DNA of 32,584 nucleotides. It comes from Victivallaceae bacterium. GTDB taxonomy: Bacteria > Verrucomicrobiota > Lentisphaeria > Victivallales > Victivallaceae. Below are positions 23,765 through 32,084 of this stretch, piece after piece. The notes below the pieces were generated by a model. That model did not search any database, was not told the DNA's origin, and worked only from the letters and a program-made list of their open reading frames with translations. Positions within the stretch are counted from its first letter, which is position 1. Every line of letters begins with the position of its first letter. Both the position numbers and the translations under genes were made by a program. Where the stretch lies: contig JAKIUY010000051.1 in assembly GCA_021647315.1 (NCBI GenBank), positions 1 through 32,584 of the forward strand, given 5' to 3'.

Positions 23765-25657
23765 TCACTGTGCGTTTTTTTGACGTTGACGTTGACGTTG
23801 ACGTTGTAATAACTGGATATTTTTCGCATAGTTCTTATTGGTAGGATTAATTTTTGCCGCCAATGTGAAGCAACGCTCTGCAACATCCAGTCTGCCCTGT
23901 TGCGCTGCCTGAATTCCGACCCGATTGATCGTGTTATCATTGCTGTTGATTCCAGACGCGAGAAAAACAGTGCGTTCAGCTACAGCAAAATAACCTCTTT
24001 TAGCGGCGTAAAGCGCAACACGGTTCAAGGTGTCATAACTATCCTTATCAGCTTTTATTTTATAGGCAAGGGTCGCTGCTTTTTCTGCATTATCAAACTC
24101 TTTGCGCTTGGCCGCAAAAATGGCAATGCTGTTCAGAGCTACATTTTTATTATACTTATATAAAGAAGTCATCATCTTTTTTGTTGGCTTGGACATGTAA
24201 ACTACTTTGGCATATAGTGTTATATTTTTTTGATTTAGGTAATCTTTTAATAACCCTTTGGCATAAGGAATCGCTTTATCAGGTTGCTTTAAGTCAATGT
24301 AGGACTTGATTAAATTTCTCCGAGCCCGCTGAGAATGAGGAAATTGTTTGGTGGTCGTGAACCATAAAGTAAACCTGTTACTCCATACTGCACTGCGTTG
24401 TATGGTAAGGGTTAAAAATGCGAGGAATAGTATTACAACGGTCGTTATTAAGATTTTTTCGCTTTTGCTGCCTGGTGGGATAGCCTGTCGCTGTGAATAG
24501 CGTTTGAATATTTCAGCCGCCAGCCATGCAAAGCCAATGGTCGGAATATAGAGAAAACGTTCTGCTCCAAGTTGATTCATCGCAATAATATTAGAGAACA
24601 TCACCAACCCGCACCAGAACCACAACCATGGCTCCAATAATTTTTTCTTATATAACAGCCAGGTAAGTAAGGTGAAAACTAAGATGAAAATTACAGTATA
24701 ACTCCAGGCGACCGGATCAGCCAATGACTTCGCTCCTGGGTAATTCATATAATCTGCATATAATGGGTAGGGAAATAGTTCTATTTGTAGATAACGTAAA
24801 AATATCCGTGGCATACTTAACCAAGTGGTCCAACAATCACCAGTGATATAAGTTCCTTGTGCAGTTTGACCGATTATTACAGAACGGGCGATGACAGCAG
24901 CGATTGTTGCCACTGTCAAAATTATGGCAAGCCCCAGTGGCCAGCGGGCACGCATGACATTAGTTTTAATAGAGTGCCTGTTTTCTGCTTTGATTTGACG
25001 GTAGATAATAAATATTATCAAAAAGACAGGGAAAAATATTACTGATAATTTTGAGGTTAGTGCCAAGGCGTAAGTGAAAATTGCAATCAAGGAAAAAGTT
25101 ATATTTCGTTTATTGGAATGTTGACTCTTTAACTGCATGATCATGTTGAATGTCATCAACAGAAAGGCGGTTGCCATTAGGTCTTCGAGGCTTTTCGCCC
25201 AGCAGACCACTTCGGTTGTTACCGGATGTACCGCAAACAGCAGGGCTCCAACCAGCGCGGCGAGCATATCTTCGATAATTTGCAGTAACAGGAAAAAGAG
25301 CAGAACTACGACCAAACTATGAAAAAGAATATTTAGCAGGTGATATGGGGTCGGGTCAAGTCTGAAAAAATTGAATATAAGCGAGTGAACCACGGTACGC
25401 AATGGACGCCAGTTTTTTGAGGTCAGGACGGTCATCATCTTGTGTTCAGCAGTGTTATAAGGCTGTATCGATGGCTTATAAAATGTTTTCAGGGCGGCTT
25501 CTGTTGACTGGATATTTTTGTTAAAAATAATAACTCCCTGATCATCCCAGACAAAATCAAAAAACAGGGTCTGGGAATAGATAGCACTGCTAAAGAGAAA
25601 AAGTCCGATAACCGCCAATCGGATATTTTTTTTATTCATGGTTATTGATTGCATCAT
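23765..25657 (-). CDS. TMTC-like GT-C glycosyltransferase with C-terminal TPR region (paralog A)
   Basis: A polytopic membrane protein of 630 residues. The first periplasmic loop has FFDFVWDDQG (32-41), the acidic motif of GT-C enzymes using polyprenyl-phosphate sugars. NWRPLRTVVHSLIF, then HLLNILFHSL and LLFAVHPVTTEVVCWAKS match the TMTC/O-mannosyltransferase-like family. After about ten membrane helices, residues about 440-615 form TPR-like helix pairs. The tail QRQRQRQRQ is encoded by a (TTGACG)n hexamer tract at 23780-23806. AAGGGTG precedes two adjacent ATGs. Two paralogs lie at 27254 and 30129. Probably transfers a sugar to an exported protein or glycan; the target is unknown. Confidence 0.78.
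   Translation of the reverse strand: MMQSITMNKKNIRLAVIGLFLFSSAIYSQTLFFDFVWDDQGVIIFNKNIQSTEAALKTFYKPSIQPYNTAEHKMMTVLTSKNWRPLRTVVHSLIFNFFRLDPTPYHLLNILFHSLVVVLLFFLLLQIIEDMLAALVGALLFAVHPVTTEVVCWAKSLEDLMATAFLLMTFNMIMQLKSQHSNKRNITFSLIAIFTYALALTSKLSVIFFPVFLIIFIIYRQIKAENRHSIKTNVMRARWPLGLAIILTVATIAAVIARSVIIGQTAQGTYITGDCWTTWLSMPRIFLRYLQIELFPYPLYADYMNYPGAKSLADPVAWSYTVIFILVFTLLTWLLYKKKLLEPWLWFWCGLVMFSNIIAMNQLGAERFLYIPTIGFAWLAAEIFKRYSQRQAIPPGSKSEKILITTVVILFLAFLTLTIQRSAVWSNRFTLWFTTTKQFPHSQRARRNLIKSYIDLKQPDKAIPYAKGLLKDYLNQKNITLYAKVVYMSKPTKKMMTSLYKYNKNVALNSIAIFAAKRKEFDNAEKAATLAYKIKADKDSYDTLNRVALYAAKRGYFAVAERTVFLASGINSNDNTINRVGIQAAQQGRLDVAERCFTLAAKINPTNKNYAKNIQLLQRQRQRQRQKNAQ
23780..23806. repeat. Hexanucleotide microsatellite in coding sequence
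   Basis: TTGACG is repeated 4.5 times. On the minus strand it reads (CAA CGT)n, coding for alternating Gln-Arg at the extreme C-terminus of the membrane protein. The paralog at 30129 has only LQRQRKYMQQK at the same place, so the tract has expanded here. The 6-bp unit preserves the frame. Confidence 0.9.
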
Positions 25658-25682
25658 TATTCACCCTTTTGAATTATAAACG

Positions 25683-27050
25683 TCAAGAATTTGTCTTATC
25701 GCTATTGTGCCTGCATGGAGCAGTACAATTCCTCATTTTAAAAAATTGACATAAATTGACATAAATAACAATCAACAGCAAAAACGTAGAAAAATTATAT
25801 ATTAAACACCATGATAACTTAGCATTAGTTCCGTTGCTAATTCCAATTTCGACCACGCTGGAAAATAGTAATAAAATTATAGTTGGAATTAACAGCTTAA
25901 TGATATTATTTTTAGATAAATTCATATCACGAAGCATGAACATGAGAAAAGGAATAACCAATACATAGTAATGAATCCAAATGAGACCGGCAGATAAAAA
26001 CATAATGACGGAGCCAAGACCAACACTTAAAAAAAGTCTATCTAATTGTTGCTGTGATGTTGTAACATTTAAAATATGCGGAGCTTTAGCAGATTGTTTT
26101 TTTGCGAAAAAATATAATATAATAATGGCAGAAATCAATATGATAATATTTAACACTGAGATATTAATACCGAAAGAATCAAATATTAAATTGGTAAAAC
26201 TCAAATTCCCCCAGCTTGTATGATATCTATTGGTTAATGCATTCTGCAAATTTACGATAAAATCAAGCCAAACTGTCATGTACCCAAAGAAAGCAACTGA
26301 TATTACGATTGCATAAATGCCGCTGATGATGTTTCCAAGACAAAAGTAACAGAAGTTTTTAATATCTTTGTCCAACAACAGAAGTAATGCCTGAACAAAA
26401 GCAATGAATAAAGTATTTGGTTTAAGCATAATCCCCAATCCCAGAAAAAAACCGGATAGCAAAATATACCTAGCTCTGCGACTTTGACCAAAAGCAAGAT
26501 ATAATGTAAGAAGCAGTAATTGCATCTGATTTAAATTACCAAATGAAATATCGGTTAACAGGGGAGGATAAAAAGATGAAAAAAGAAGAAAAAACAGGGA
26601 TGCATGTATCAAAGAGAAATTAAGCAGTTTTGCAAGAATGATAAGCGATGCAATAAGGCTGAGGCAGGCAATAATTGTAAATATCGTTTTATCTGTTTTA
26701 TAATTCCCTGTAGATAGGATGTTGATAACAGCATGAAGAAACGGCGTAGCGGATATTTCAAATTTACCCTTAAATAGTCTATAAGCGTTGCGTGCCGCAA
26801 GTTTATATTCTAATGACGCTGTCGGTTTTAGAGCTTGTTTATAGGTTTTTTGAGCAGTGCTTTTTTTCCAGTTTTCAGAATAAATATTTTCAGCAGGTAA
26901 TTGTTGAGATATAGCCCACAAGGTAAAATAATCAGTTTTCACCGCCTGTATAGATGCATTCCAATAAGAATATACACTATTTATGAGCAATAACAGAAGT
27001 AAAATTGTTATCGGTGAACCGGAAAATTTCATGTTATATATTTGTTTCAT
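25683..27050 (-). CDS. GT87-like (DUF2029) membrane glycosyltransferase
   Basis: About ten hydrophobic segments in 455 residues. DISFGNLNQMQLLLLTLYLAF is the characteristic GT87/DUF2029 segment, and FLGLGIMLKPNTLFIAFV the following conserved K-P motif. TDYFTLWAIS near residue 40 supplies the acidic residue of the first loop. Members are polyprenyl-phosphate mannose (or other sugar) dependent glycosyltransferases in Actinobacteria and others. It lies between TMTC-like paralogs on the same strand, 25 bp before paralog A, so co-transcription is likely. No ribosome-binding site is obvious before the ATG. Confidence 0.72.
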   Translation of the reverse strand: MKQIYNMKFSGSPITILLLLLLINSVYSYWNASIQAVKTDYFTLWAISQQLPAENIYSENWKKSTAQKTYKQALKPTASLEYKLAARNAYRLFKGKFEISATPFLHAVINILSTGNYKTDKTIFTIIACLSLIASLIILAKLLNFSLIHASLFFLLFSSFYPPLLTDISFGNLNQMQLLLLTLYLAFGQSRRARYILLSGFFLGLGIMLKPNTLFIAFVQALLLLLDKDIKNFCYFCLGNIISGIYAIVISVAFFGYMTVWLDFIVNLQNALTNRYHTSWGNLSFTNLIFDSFGINISVLNIIILISAIIILYFFAKKQSAKAPHILNVTTSQQQLDRLFLSVGLGSVIMFLSAGLIWIHYYVLVIPFLMFMLRDMNLSKNNIIKLLIPTIILLLFSSVVEIGISNGTNAKLSWCLIYNFSTFLLLIVIYVNLCQFFKMRNCTAPCRHNSDKTNS

Positions 27051-27253
27051 TGTTATTCCAATAGTTTTGCCTTTAGTTTGCCAGGTTTACAGTAACTATG
27101 CTGTCCTGAATCATGATAGCCAGTTGCGAATGAATGCAGAAGTACTGCCCGCTTTAATTAGCCGACTGGCATAAGCATTATCTTCAATAGGCATAATATA
27201 TTTCTCCATTTCATCATTTTATTTCCATCTTTGTTCATCCCTTTAGTATATAA

Positions 27254-28285
27254 TCATTTTGGGGGAGAATTTTGTTGTGGAGGTATTGCTCTTGGTTTAT
27301 TAAGCGATGCGCCTGTCGGAGGCTGGGGAGCTTTTTCTGCCAGTAGCCTTGACGCCCTAGCTAAATTTTTCTGGTAACGCAAATTATCCGGTGCCAACTT
27401 TGCAGCCAGCCTGAAACACAATTCTGCCTGTTTGAAAAGACCGTTTTGTGCTGCTGTAACTCCAATGAAATTCAATTCAATATGAGCTTTTTCCTGATAC
27501 AATATCTTTACTCCTTCTTTAAAGCGTCCCATCAAACAAAGTGTCTTGCCGTAACTCTTTTTTGCTAGCGGATGATTCGGATATAGCTTAATCAATATTT
27601 TAGCTTCTTTGAAGGCTTTAATTATTTCATCATCAAAAATATATGCTGAGATTAAATTATAACGTGCTCTTCCTGAACGTGGCAGTTGCTCAACAATTGT
27701 TAAAAAGAAAGTTTTAGGATTTTCCCACGTTGCAGCTCGTCTGAGGGTAGTTACGGTAAATATAACCACAATGCCTACTGTAACAATGATGGTATATCTG
27801 TATTTTTTCACCGAATAAGGTTCAGTATAACGTTTGAACAACAATGCCCCCAACCATGCAGTAGCAATAGTGGGAATATAGAGAAAACGTTCACCAGCCA
27901 GCTGATCCATAGGCAAAATATTGCTGAAAGGAATTAATGCACACCAGAACCAAAACCATGGAGCAAGGAAACGTTGGCGATATAAAATATATGACAACAG
28001 GAAAAAAATAACAATAAAGCCGATAATATACATCCAAGCTCCGACTGCAGTTAATGATGTATAAACTGGCAACCCCTGATAATCACTGTATAATGGATAC
28101 GGAATAAATTCGAGATGGAGATAACGTAAAAATATATGCGGCAGATTCAACCATGTAGTCCAACAGCTACCGGCAACATAATCATGTTGTCCCATACGCC
28201 CTAAAATAATCGTTCTTACCACTAAAGCACTAACAACTTCGGCAGCCAAAACTACAATAATAATAAGCAATTTCTTTTGCGCGGC
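27254..28285 (-). pseudogene. TMTC-like GT-C/TPR protein (paralog B), 5'-truncated
   Basis: A 338-residue open frame from a TTG at 28270 matches the C-terminal part of the flanking paralogs: CWTTWLNLPHIFLRYLHLEF, FLAPWFWFWCALIPFSNI and GERFLYIPTIATAWLG, then TPR-like helices. About 260 N-terminal residues, including the WDD catalytic motif, are missing. Homology begins near 28285; directly upstream another frame encodes part of an unrelated ATPase, so the gene was cut by a rearrangement. The proline-rich tail (KAPQPPTGASLNKP, IPPQQNSPPK) differs from the paralogs. Unlikely to be active as a transferase, though the TPR part is intact. Confidence 0.75.
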
Positions 28286-28476
28286 AACAAAGTTACCTTG
28301 CTTCCATTCAGAATATCGCGAACCAGTATAGTTTTATCAATATAATAGCGTTGATTAAGGATGATATCTTTAAAGTCGCTATTTCCAATATCTAGTTTCG
28401 CATCATAGCATCCATCTATTTTAGTTCTAACCGTTAATTCATGAACATAACCGGGTTCTTTCAGGTGTCGCTTCGC
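28252..28476 (-). pseudogene. Fragment of a PF09820-type AAA-ATPase-like gene
   Basis: A 74-codon open stretch without a start (28476 to a TAG at 28252-28254) contains LDIGNSDFKDIILNQRYYID, then KTILVRDI and GSKVTLLPRK. This matches the N-terminus of AAA-ATPase-like (PF09820) proteins (IGxxDFxxI...YYVDKT..I..L, then the region just before the RPRRFGKT Walker A). Similarity stops at the Walker A, where the frame runs into the truncated TMTC-like gene. The fragment overlaps that gene's first codons in a different frame, marking the recombination joint at about 28275-28285. Confidence 0.6.
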
Positions 28477-28484
28477 TCAACAAC

Positions 28485-28531
28485 GCCGGAACTAATAAAA
28501 ACAAAAAACGTTAGCCACTAATGCACTAATT
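28485..28531. repeat. 47-bp direct repeat, left copy
   Basis: Begins GCCGGAACTAATAAAAAC and ends AATGCACTAATT. The second copy at 29584-29630 has one mismatch and the same orientation. The pair encloses the prepilin-like gene with its promoter and terminator (1.1 kb). CATTCGCG occurs twice in tandem just to the right (around 28558-28573). Confidence 0.9.
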
Positions 28532-28590
28532 TTAAAACAAAACTCTTAATATTTTTTCATTCGCGCATTCGCGAATAAAATACAATAGGT

Positions 28591-28654
28591 AAATATACAG
28601 CATGAGCAAAGGAAAGCAAGTAGGAAATTACCCTCATAGTATAAATCTAAAATC
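28591..28654. repeat. 64-bp dispersed repeat, copy 2
   Basis: Second copy of the element at 23678-23741: 29 identical bases followed by 35 bases with about 27 matches. It ends a few bases before the terminator of the prepilin-like gene. Confidence 0.8.
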
Positions 28655-28659
28655 CGGGC

Positions 28660-28689
28660 AAAAAAAAGAGAGCCGAAGCTCTCTTTTTT
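28660..28689 (-). terminator. Rho-independent terminator with UUCG loop
   Basis: On the minus strand AGAGAGC-TTCG-GCTCTCT (28667-28684) is a perfect 7-bp stem with a stable UUCG tetraloop followed by eight T. It begins about 20 bp after the prepilin stop codon. A-runs on the other side make it potentially bidirectional. Confidence 0.92.
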
Positions 28690-28705
28690 AATTCGATAAT
28701 CTGAA

Positions 28706-29356
28706 TTACAACTGTGCACCGCCACCAGTACCTGTGGTAACGATCTCCCAAGATGTAGGAGCAAGATCAGTACTAACACCACCGTAGTTCAACATGAACC
28801 AATCGGTCTGATTTCTCGCTGAGTAACCTTTGACATGCATACCCTGATACAGGATATTACCATATTGATCATGGTTGCCAGTAGGACGTGCAGAAGCAGC
28901 ATCAGTCATATCAGCTACGAGTGCTGAGTCAGAGTTACCATAAGTGTCAGACGCGCCAGTCATCAGACCAGGAGCATACATGTAACTACAAGTTCTTTCA
29001 GTACTCAGAGTAGTGATTGTGCTAGAGTCTTCAGCTGCATAGTCAGTAGTTGACGGACAGTTGTAGATAGCAGTGTCTGAAAGATAGTTGTACTCAATCA
29101 GCAGGTTAAGACCTTTAACCGTTGAATCCAAAGCAACAGTAGTAACTTCAGAAGTGCTTTCATCTGGGAACGTATCAGTGTAATCACCAGCATACATGAA
29201 CATGGTGGTACCGATCTGTTTCAGGTTACTTGCACAAGAAATACGGCGTGCTTTCTCACGAGCTGCATTCAGAGCTGGGAGGAGCATTCCGGCGAGGATC
29301 GCGATAATAGCGATCACGACGAGGAGTTCGATGAGGGTGAATTGTTTGCGTTTCAT
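28706..29356 (-). CDS. Prepilin-type / type II secretion pseudopilin-like protein
   Basis: The start [20 protein letters not shown] is a class III prepilin signal: a short basic leader, then F-T-L-I-E with the conserved Glu5, and a hydrophobic helix. Processing by a prepilin peptidase would cut before F6. [30 protein letters not shown] continues the helix as in Lentisphaerae/Planctomycete pseudopilins. The C-terminal domain is rich in Ser and Thr ([23 protein letters not shown]), with cysteines near residues 40, 100 and 123. The gene stands alone with its own promoter (29440-29468), AAGGA ribosome-binding site and terminator. It may be a major extracytoplasmic fibre or secretion subunit; the many copies in such genomes are mostly uncharacterised. 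Confidence 0.9.
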   Translation of the reverse strand: MKRKQFTLIELLVVIAIIAILAGMLLPALNAAREKARRISCASNLKQIGTTMFMYAGDYTDTFPDESTSEVTTVALDSTVKGLNLLIEYNYLSDTAIYNCPSTTDYAAEDSSTITTLSTERTCSYMYAPGLMTGASDTYGNSDSALVADMTDAASARPTGNHDQYGNILYQGMHVKGYSARNQTDWFMLNYGGVSTDLAPTSWEIVTTGTGGGAQL

Positions 29357-29405
29357 CTCATTTTTCCTTTTTTGTTAGTTTTGTTGTTTCCAACGTTTCA
29401 TACGA

Positions 29406-29425
29406 AGTGATTACGATTAATCACT
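29406..29425. promoter_or_regulatory. 20-bp inverted repeat in the prepilin leader
   Basis: AGTGATTACGATTAATCACT has perfect 8-bp arms around CGAT. It lies between the predicted start site (near 29433) and the start codon of the prepilin-like gene, so it is either an operator for a dimeric regulator or an mRNA leader hairpin. Confidence 0.6.
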
Positions 29426-29439
29426 CACATCCTGTCTAT

Positions 29440-29468
29440 AGGATAGCAAACTTTTAACCGTAATGCAA
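29440..29468 (-). promoter_or_regulatory. Sigma-70 promoter of the prepilin-like gene
   Basis: Read on the minus strand: TTGCAT (29468-29463), a 17-bp spacer, and TATCCT (29445-29440), with TGC directly before the -10. Leader length is about 75 nt. Confidence 0.6.
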
Positions 29469-29583
29469 TAGCTTTTTCAAAAAAAACGCTTTTTTTTCGT
29501 TTTTTTTATGCAAACAGCCCTATTATCGGTCATTTGATCAAGAAACAATACTAGATTTTACAATTTAAAACAAAACAGTTGTT

Positions 29584-29630
29584 GCCGGAACTAATAAAAA
29601 CAAAAAACGTTAGCCACGAATGCACTAATT
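29584..29630. repeat. 47-bp direct repeat, right copy
   Basis: Partner of 28485-28531 with one base change (CACGAAT for CACTAAT). Sits upstream of the prepilin promoter. The stretch 29469-29808 otherwise holds only A/T-rich runs and no gene that I can see. Confidence 0.9.
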
Positions 29631-29808
29631 ATACACAAGTGCATTCTTTTAGCTAGTTTTCTGTGCGTTATCAAACTCAACTGCGCAGCTCTTTAATAGC
29701 TTTTAGATCGCAAAACGGTATTAGAAAACAGATCTATTTACCTTGTTGTTTGTCGGTATAAAATTTGCTATCGCTGAACGAAATATCAGCAAGGTAACGT
29801 GGAAAAAA

Positions 29809-29884
29809 TGGAGCCAATGAGCGGAGTCGAACCGCTGACCTATTCATTACGAGTGAATTGCTCTACCAACTGAGCTACATTGGC
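29809..29884 (-). tRNA. tRNA-Thr (anticodon CGT)
   Basis: On the minus strand a complete cloverleaf of 76 nt including an encoded CCA. Acceptor GCCAATG pairs with CATTGGC; D arm GCTC/GAGC; anticodon stem ATTCA/TGAAT around loop CTCGTAA, giving anticodon CGT (reads ACG); T arm AGCGG/CCGCT around TTCGACT. The discriminator base is T. All stems pair perfectly. Confidence 0.95.
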
Positions 29885-29979
29885 CCGAAAACGGAATAGG
29901 TAATTTAACATATAATTAGCTAAATTCCACTGTTTTCCCATAAATATCGCAGATTGACATAGCCGTAAACAAAAGATGG

Positions 29980-30008
29980 CAGAATCATTTTTGACAGAAT
30001 CATTTTGA
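29980..30008. repeat. Short tandem repeat CAGAATCATTTT(T)GA x2
   Basis: Two copies at 29980-29994 and 29995-30008. The unit resembles the junction of the 71-bp-period repeats (GGCAATCATTTTTGACAG), so it may be a degenerate member of that family. It lies between the tRNA and the end of paralog C. Confidence 0.6.
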
Positions 30009-30128
30009 AAATATTTTTTTATCTCGTGTCATTTTTTGTGCCACGTCATAAAATACAGATAAAGCCGGTTTTGTTTAATAAACCTTCTACTACTTATTCA
30101 TGTATGCATTCGCGGCTAACCACTTTTT

Positions 30129-31856
30129 CTATTTTTGTTGCATATATTTGCGCTGACGTTGCAACAGAGCAAGGTTCTTTTTATAACGTGGGTTATCCGG
30201 GGCGATTATCAGAGCAAGTCTGAAACAGCGCTCCGCTTCATTTAATCTGCCATGTTTTGCCGCGTAAATGCCGATACGGTTCAGCATTACATTATTACGC
30301 TGTTTTTGCAATATCTTGACACCTTGATTGTAATCACCGGTCATACATAAAGTCTGGGCATATATTGTCCATGAGTCAAATGTCGGATATTTACGTAATA
30401 ACTTATCGGCATAAGCAAGGGCTTTATCCGGTTGACCAAGACTTATATAAGATACAACTAAATTATAGCGCGGGCGATAAGAATCAGGAAATTGTTCTGT
30501 TGTAGTTTCATATAAAGTAACTGAAGAACTCCATGTTTTGCTTCGATTTATCGTCATCACCGCAAAAATAACTATAATTATTGCCAGAGCCGTTGCTGCA
30601 TTGCGAGTACGTTGCTCTCGTTGCTCCGGCAAGGCATTCGTATAGCGGTTAAATAGTTCTGCCGCCAGCCAGGCTAAAGCAATCGTCGGGATATAGAGAA
30701 AACGTTCTGCACCCAGTGAGTTCATCGCGATAATATTGGCAAACGGTATCAAAGCACACCAGAACCACAACCATGGGGCAAGCAGTTTTTTTCGATAAAA
30801 CAGCCAGGAAAGAGCGACAAATACTATAATGAAAACTATGGTATATAGCCAAGGGACAAGGTCGCTGATGGTTTTCGCAAAAGGATAGCTGTGGTAGTCG
30901 GAGAACAGTGGGTATGGCAGCACTTGAAGCCATAAATAGCGCAGAAAAATCCGCGGCATGCTGAGCCAGGTGGTCCAGCAGTTTCCTGTAATATAGCCAC
31001 CATGCGCAGTATGCCCAAGTACCAGAGAGCGGGTTATTACGGCTGCTATTGACTCTAGTAATAAAATTATCGAGATTATCAATGGCCACCGTCCAATTTT
31101 GATGATCGCTTTTAACGATGAACCGGGTACTTTAAATCTGTTGTAAAGGAAAAACAGGATTAAAAATATCGGAAAAAACAGTGCAGACAGTTTTGATGAT
31201 AACGCCAGGGCAAAGACAAGACCGGCCAGCATGATAAATATTATATTGCGTTTATGAGAGTGCTTGACGTTTAACAGCAAGACCAAGTTAAATGTAACCA
31301 AAAGGAACATGGTGGCTAATAAATCTTCAAAGCTTTTTGCCCAGCAGACCACTTCGGTATTCACCGGATGTACCGCAAATAACAACGTGCCGGCGATGGC
31401 GGATAACATATCTTTAGTCAGTTGTAAAAGTAGCAAGAAGAGGACAACGGCAACCAGACCATGTCCGATAATATTAAGCAGGTGATACCAGAATGTTTCA
31501 AGTTTGAAGAATTTATAGACTACCGCATGAGCTATTGTTCGTAGCGGACGCCAGTTGCCAGATGTTAAATTAAATGAATAAAATTTTGCTTCTGACTTCA
31601 ACAATGGGGCACTGTAGGCATCAGAATTATAGTTGTCCATTGTGCTTTCTGCTTGTTGGTTATTGCGTTCAGCTTTTTTATAAAAAGTAGTCAAAGCGAG
31701 GCTGAGTGAGCGGGTCTTCTGGTTTAAGACGATGGTTTTTCCATCATCCCAGACGAAGTCAAAAAAGGCGGTCTGCCAGTAGAGCATAGTGCTGAATATG
31801 AATATGCCGATAATGGCAATGAATAATTTTTTTTTAGTTATGGGGATTTTTTTCAT
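30129..31856 (-). CDS. TMTC-like GT-C glycosyltransferase with C-terminal TPR region (paralog C)
   Basis: Complete 575-residue relative of the protein at 23765. FFDFVWDDGK (31-40) holds the GT-C acidic pair D37/D38; NWRPLRTIAHAVVYKFF, HLLNIIGHGL and LLFAVHPVNTEVVCWAKSFEDL are the TMTC-family core; CWTTWLSMPRIFLRYLWLQV and GAERFLYIPTIALAWLAAELF follow in membrane segments. The TPR-like tail spans about 430-565, ending LQRQRKYMQQK. It differs from paralog A by a 20-residue insertion near 70-90 and a shorter TPR region. It reads in the same direction as the prepilin gene, and the tRNA lies between them. Probable sugar transferase of the outer face of the inner membrane; the acceptor is unknown. 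Confidence 0.8.
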   Translation of the reverse strand: MKKIPITKKKLFIAIIGIFIFSTMLYWQTAFFDFVWDDGKTIVLNQKTRSLSLALTTFYKKAERNNQQAESTMDNYNSDAYSAPLLKSEAKFYSFNLTSGNWRPLRTIAHAVVYKFFKLETFWYHLLNIIGHGLVAVVLFLLLLQLTKDMLSAIAGTLLFAVHPVNTEVVCWAKSFEDLLATMFLLVTFNLVLLLNVKHSHKRNIIFIMLAGLVFALALSSKLSALFFPIFLILFFLYNRFKVPGSSLKAIIKIGRWPLIISIILLLESIAAVITRSLVLGHTAHGGYITGNCWTTWLSMPRIFLRYLWLQVLPYPLFSDYHSYPFAKTISDLVPWLYTIVFIIVFVALSWLFYRKKLLAPWLWFWCALIPFANIIAMNSLGAERFLYIPTIALAWLAAELFNRYTNALPEQREQRTRNAATALAIIIVIFAVMTINRSKTWSSSVTLYETTTEQFPDSYRPRYNLVVSYISLGQPDKALAYADKLLRKYPTFDSWTIYAQTLCMTGDYNQGVKILQKQRNNVMLNRIGIYAAKHGRLNEAERCFRLALIIAPDNPRYKKNLALLQRQRKYMQQK

Positions 31857-31948
31857 ATTTAAATTGTCTGGTTGCTTGCCGGACTCGTCGCACTATTTTA
31901 TTACTACTTATATTTTTTTGAGTTTAAAAATATTCAATGACAGTTTAT

Positions 31949-32034
31949 CACAACCGAGACGGTTATGCTACATCACTCAGGCAAGACGCCTAAGCTACTT
32001 TACTATTCACAACCCGAGACGGTTATGCTACATC
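31949..32034. repeat. 26-bp direct repeat, two copies
   Basis: Copies at 31949-31974 and 32008-32034 share GAGACGGTTATGCTACATC and differ by one inserted C. Each can form a small hairpin AACC-GAGAC-GGTT. They lie in the 402-bp gap between paralog C and the lipoprotein gene; no gene is seen in the gap. Confidence 0.85.
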
Positions 32035-32043
32035 GACAAAAAA

Positions 32044-32067
32044 AACCGGGATTTTTCCCGGTTTTTT
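32044..32067. terminator. Bidirectional rho-independent terminator
   Basis: AACCGGGA (32044-32051), loop TTTT, TCCCGGTT (32056-32063), with A-runs before and T-runs after. Suits the minus-strand lipoprotein transcript, about 195 bp beyond its stop, and could also stop plus-strand transcription. Confidence 0.85.
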
Positions 32068-32084
32068 CATAATTTCAATAGTAA

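Noticed and set aside
23780-23806. On/off phase variation by the hexamer tract
   Set aside because: The 6-bp unit keeps the frame, so slippage can only change tail length.
23626-23844. Plus-strand frame starting MSKGKQ as a gene
   Set aside because: It lies on the 64-bp dispersed repeat and then on the antisense of the TMTC-like gene, including its hexamer tract.
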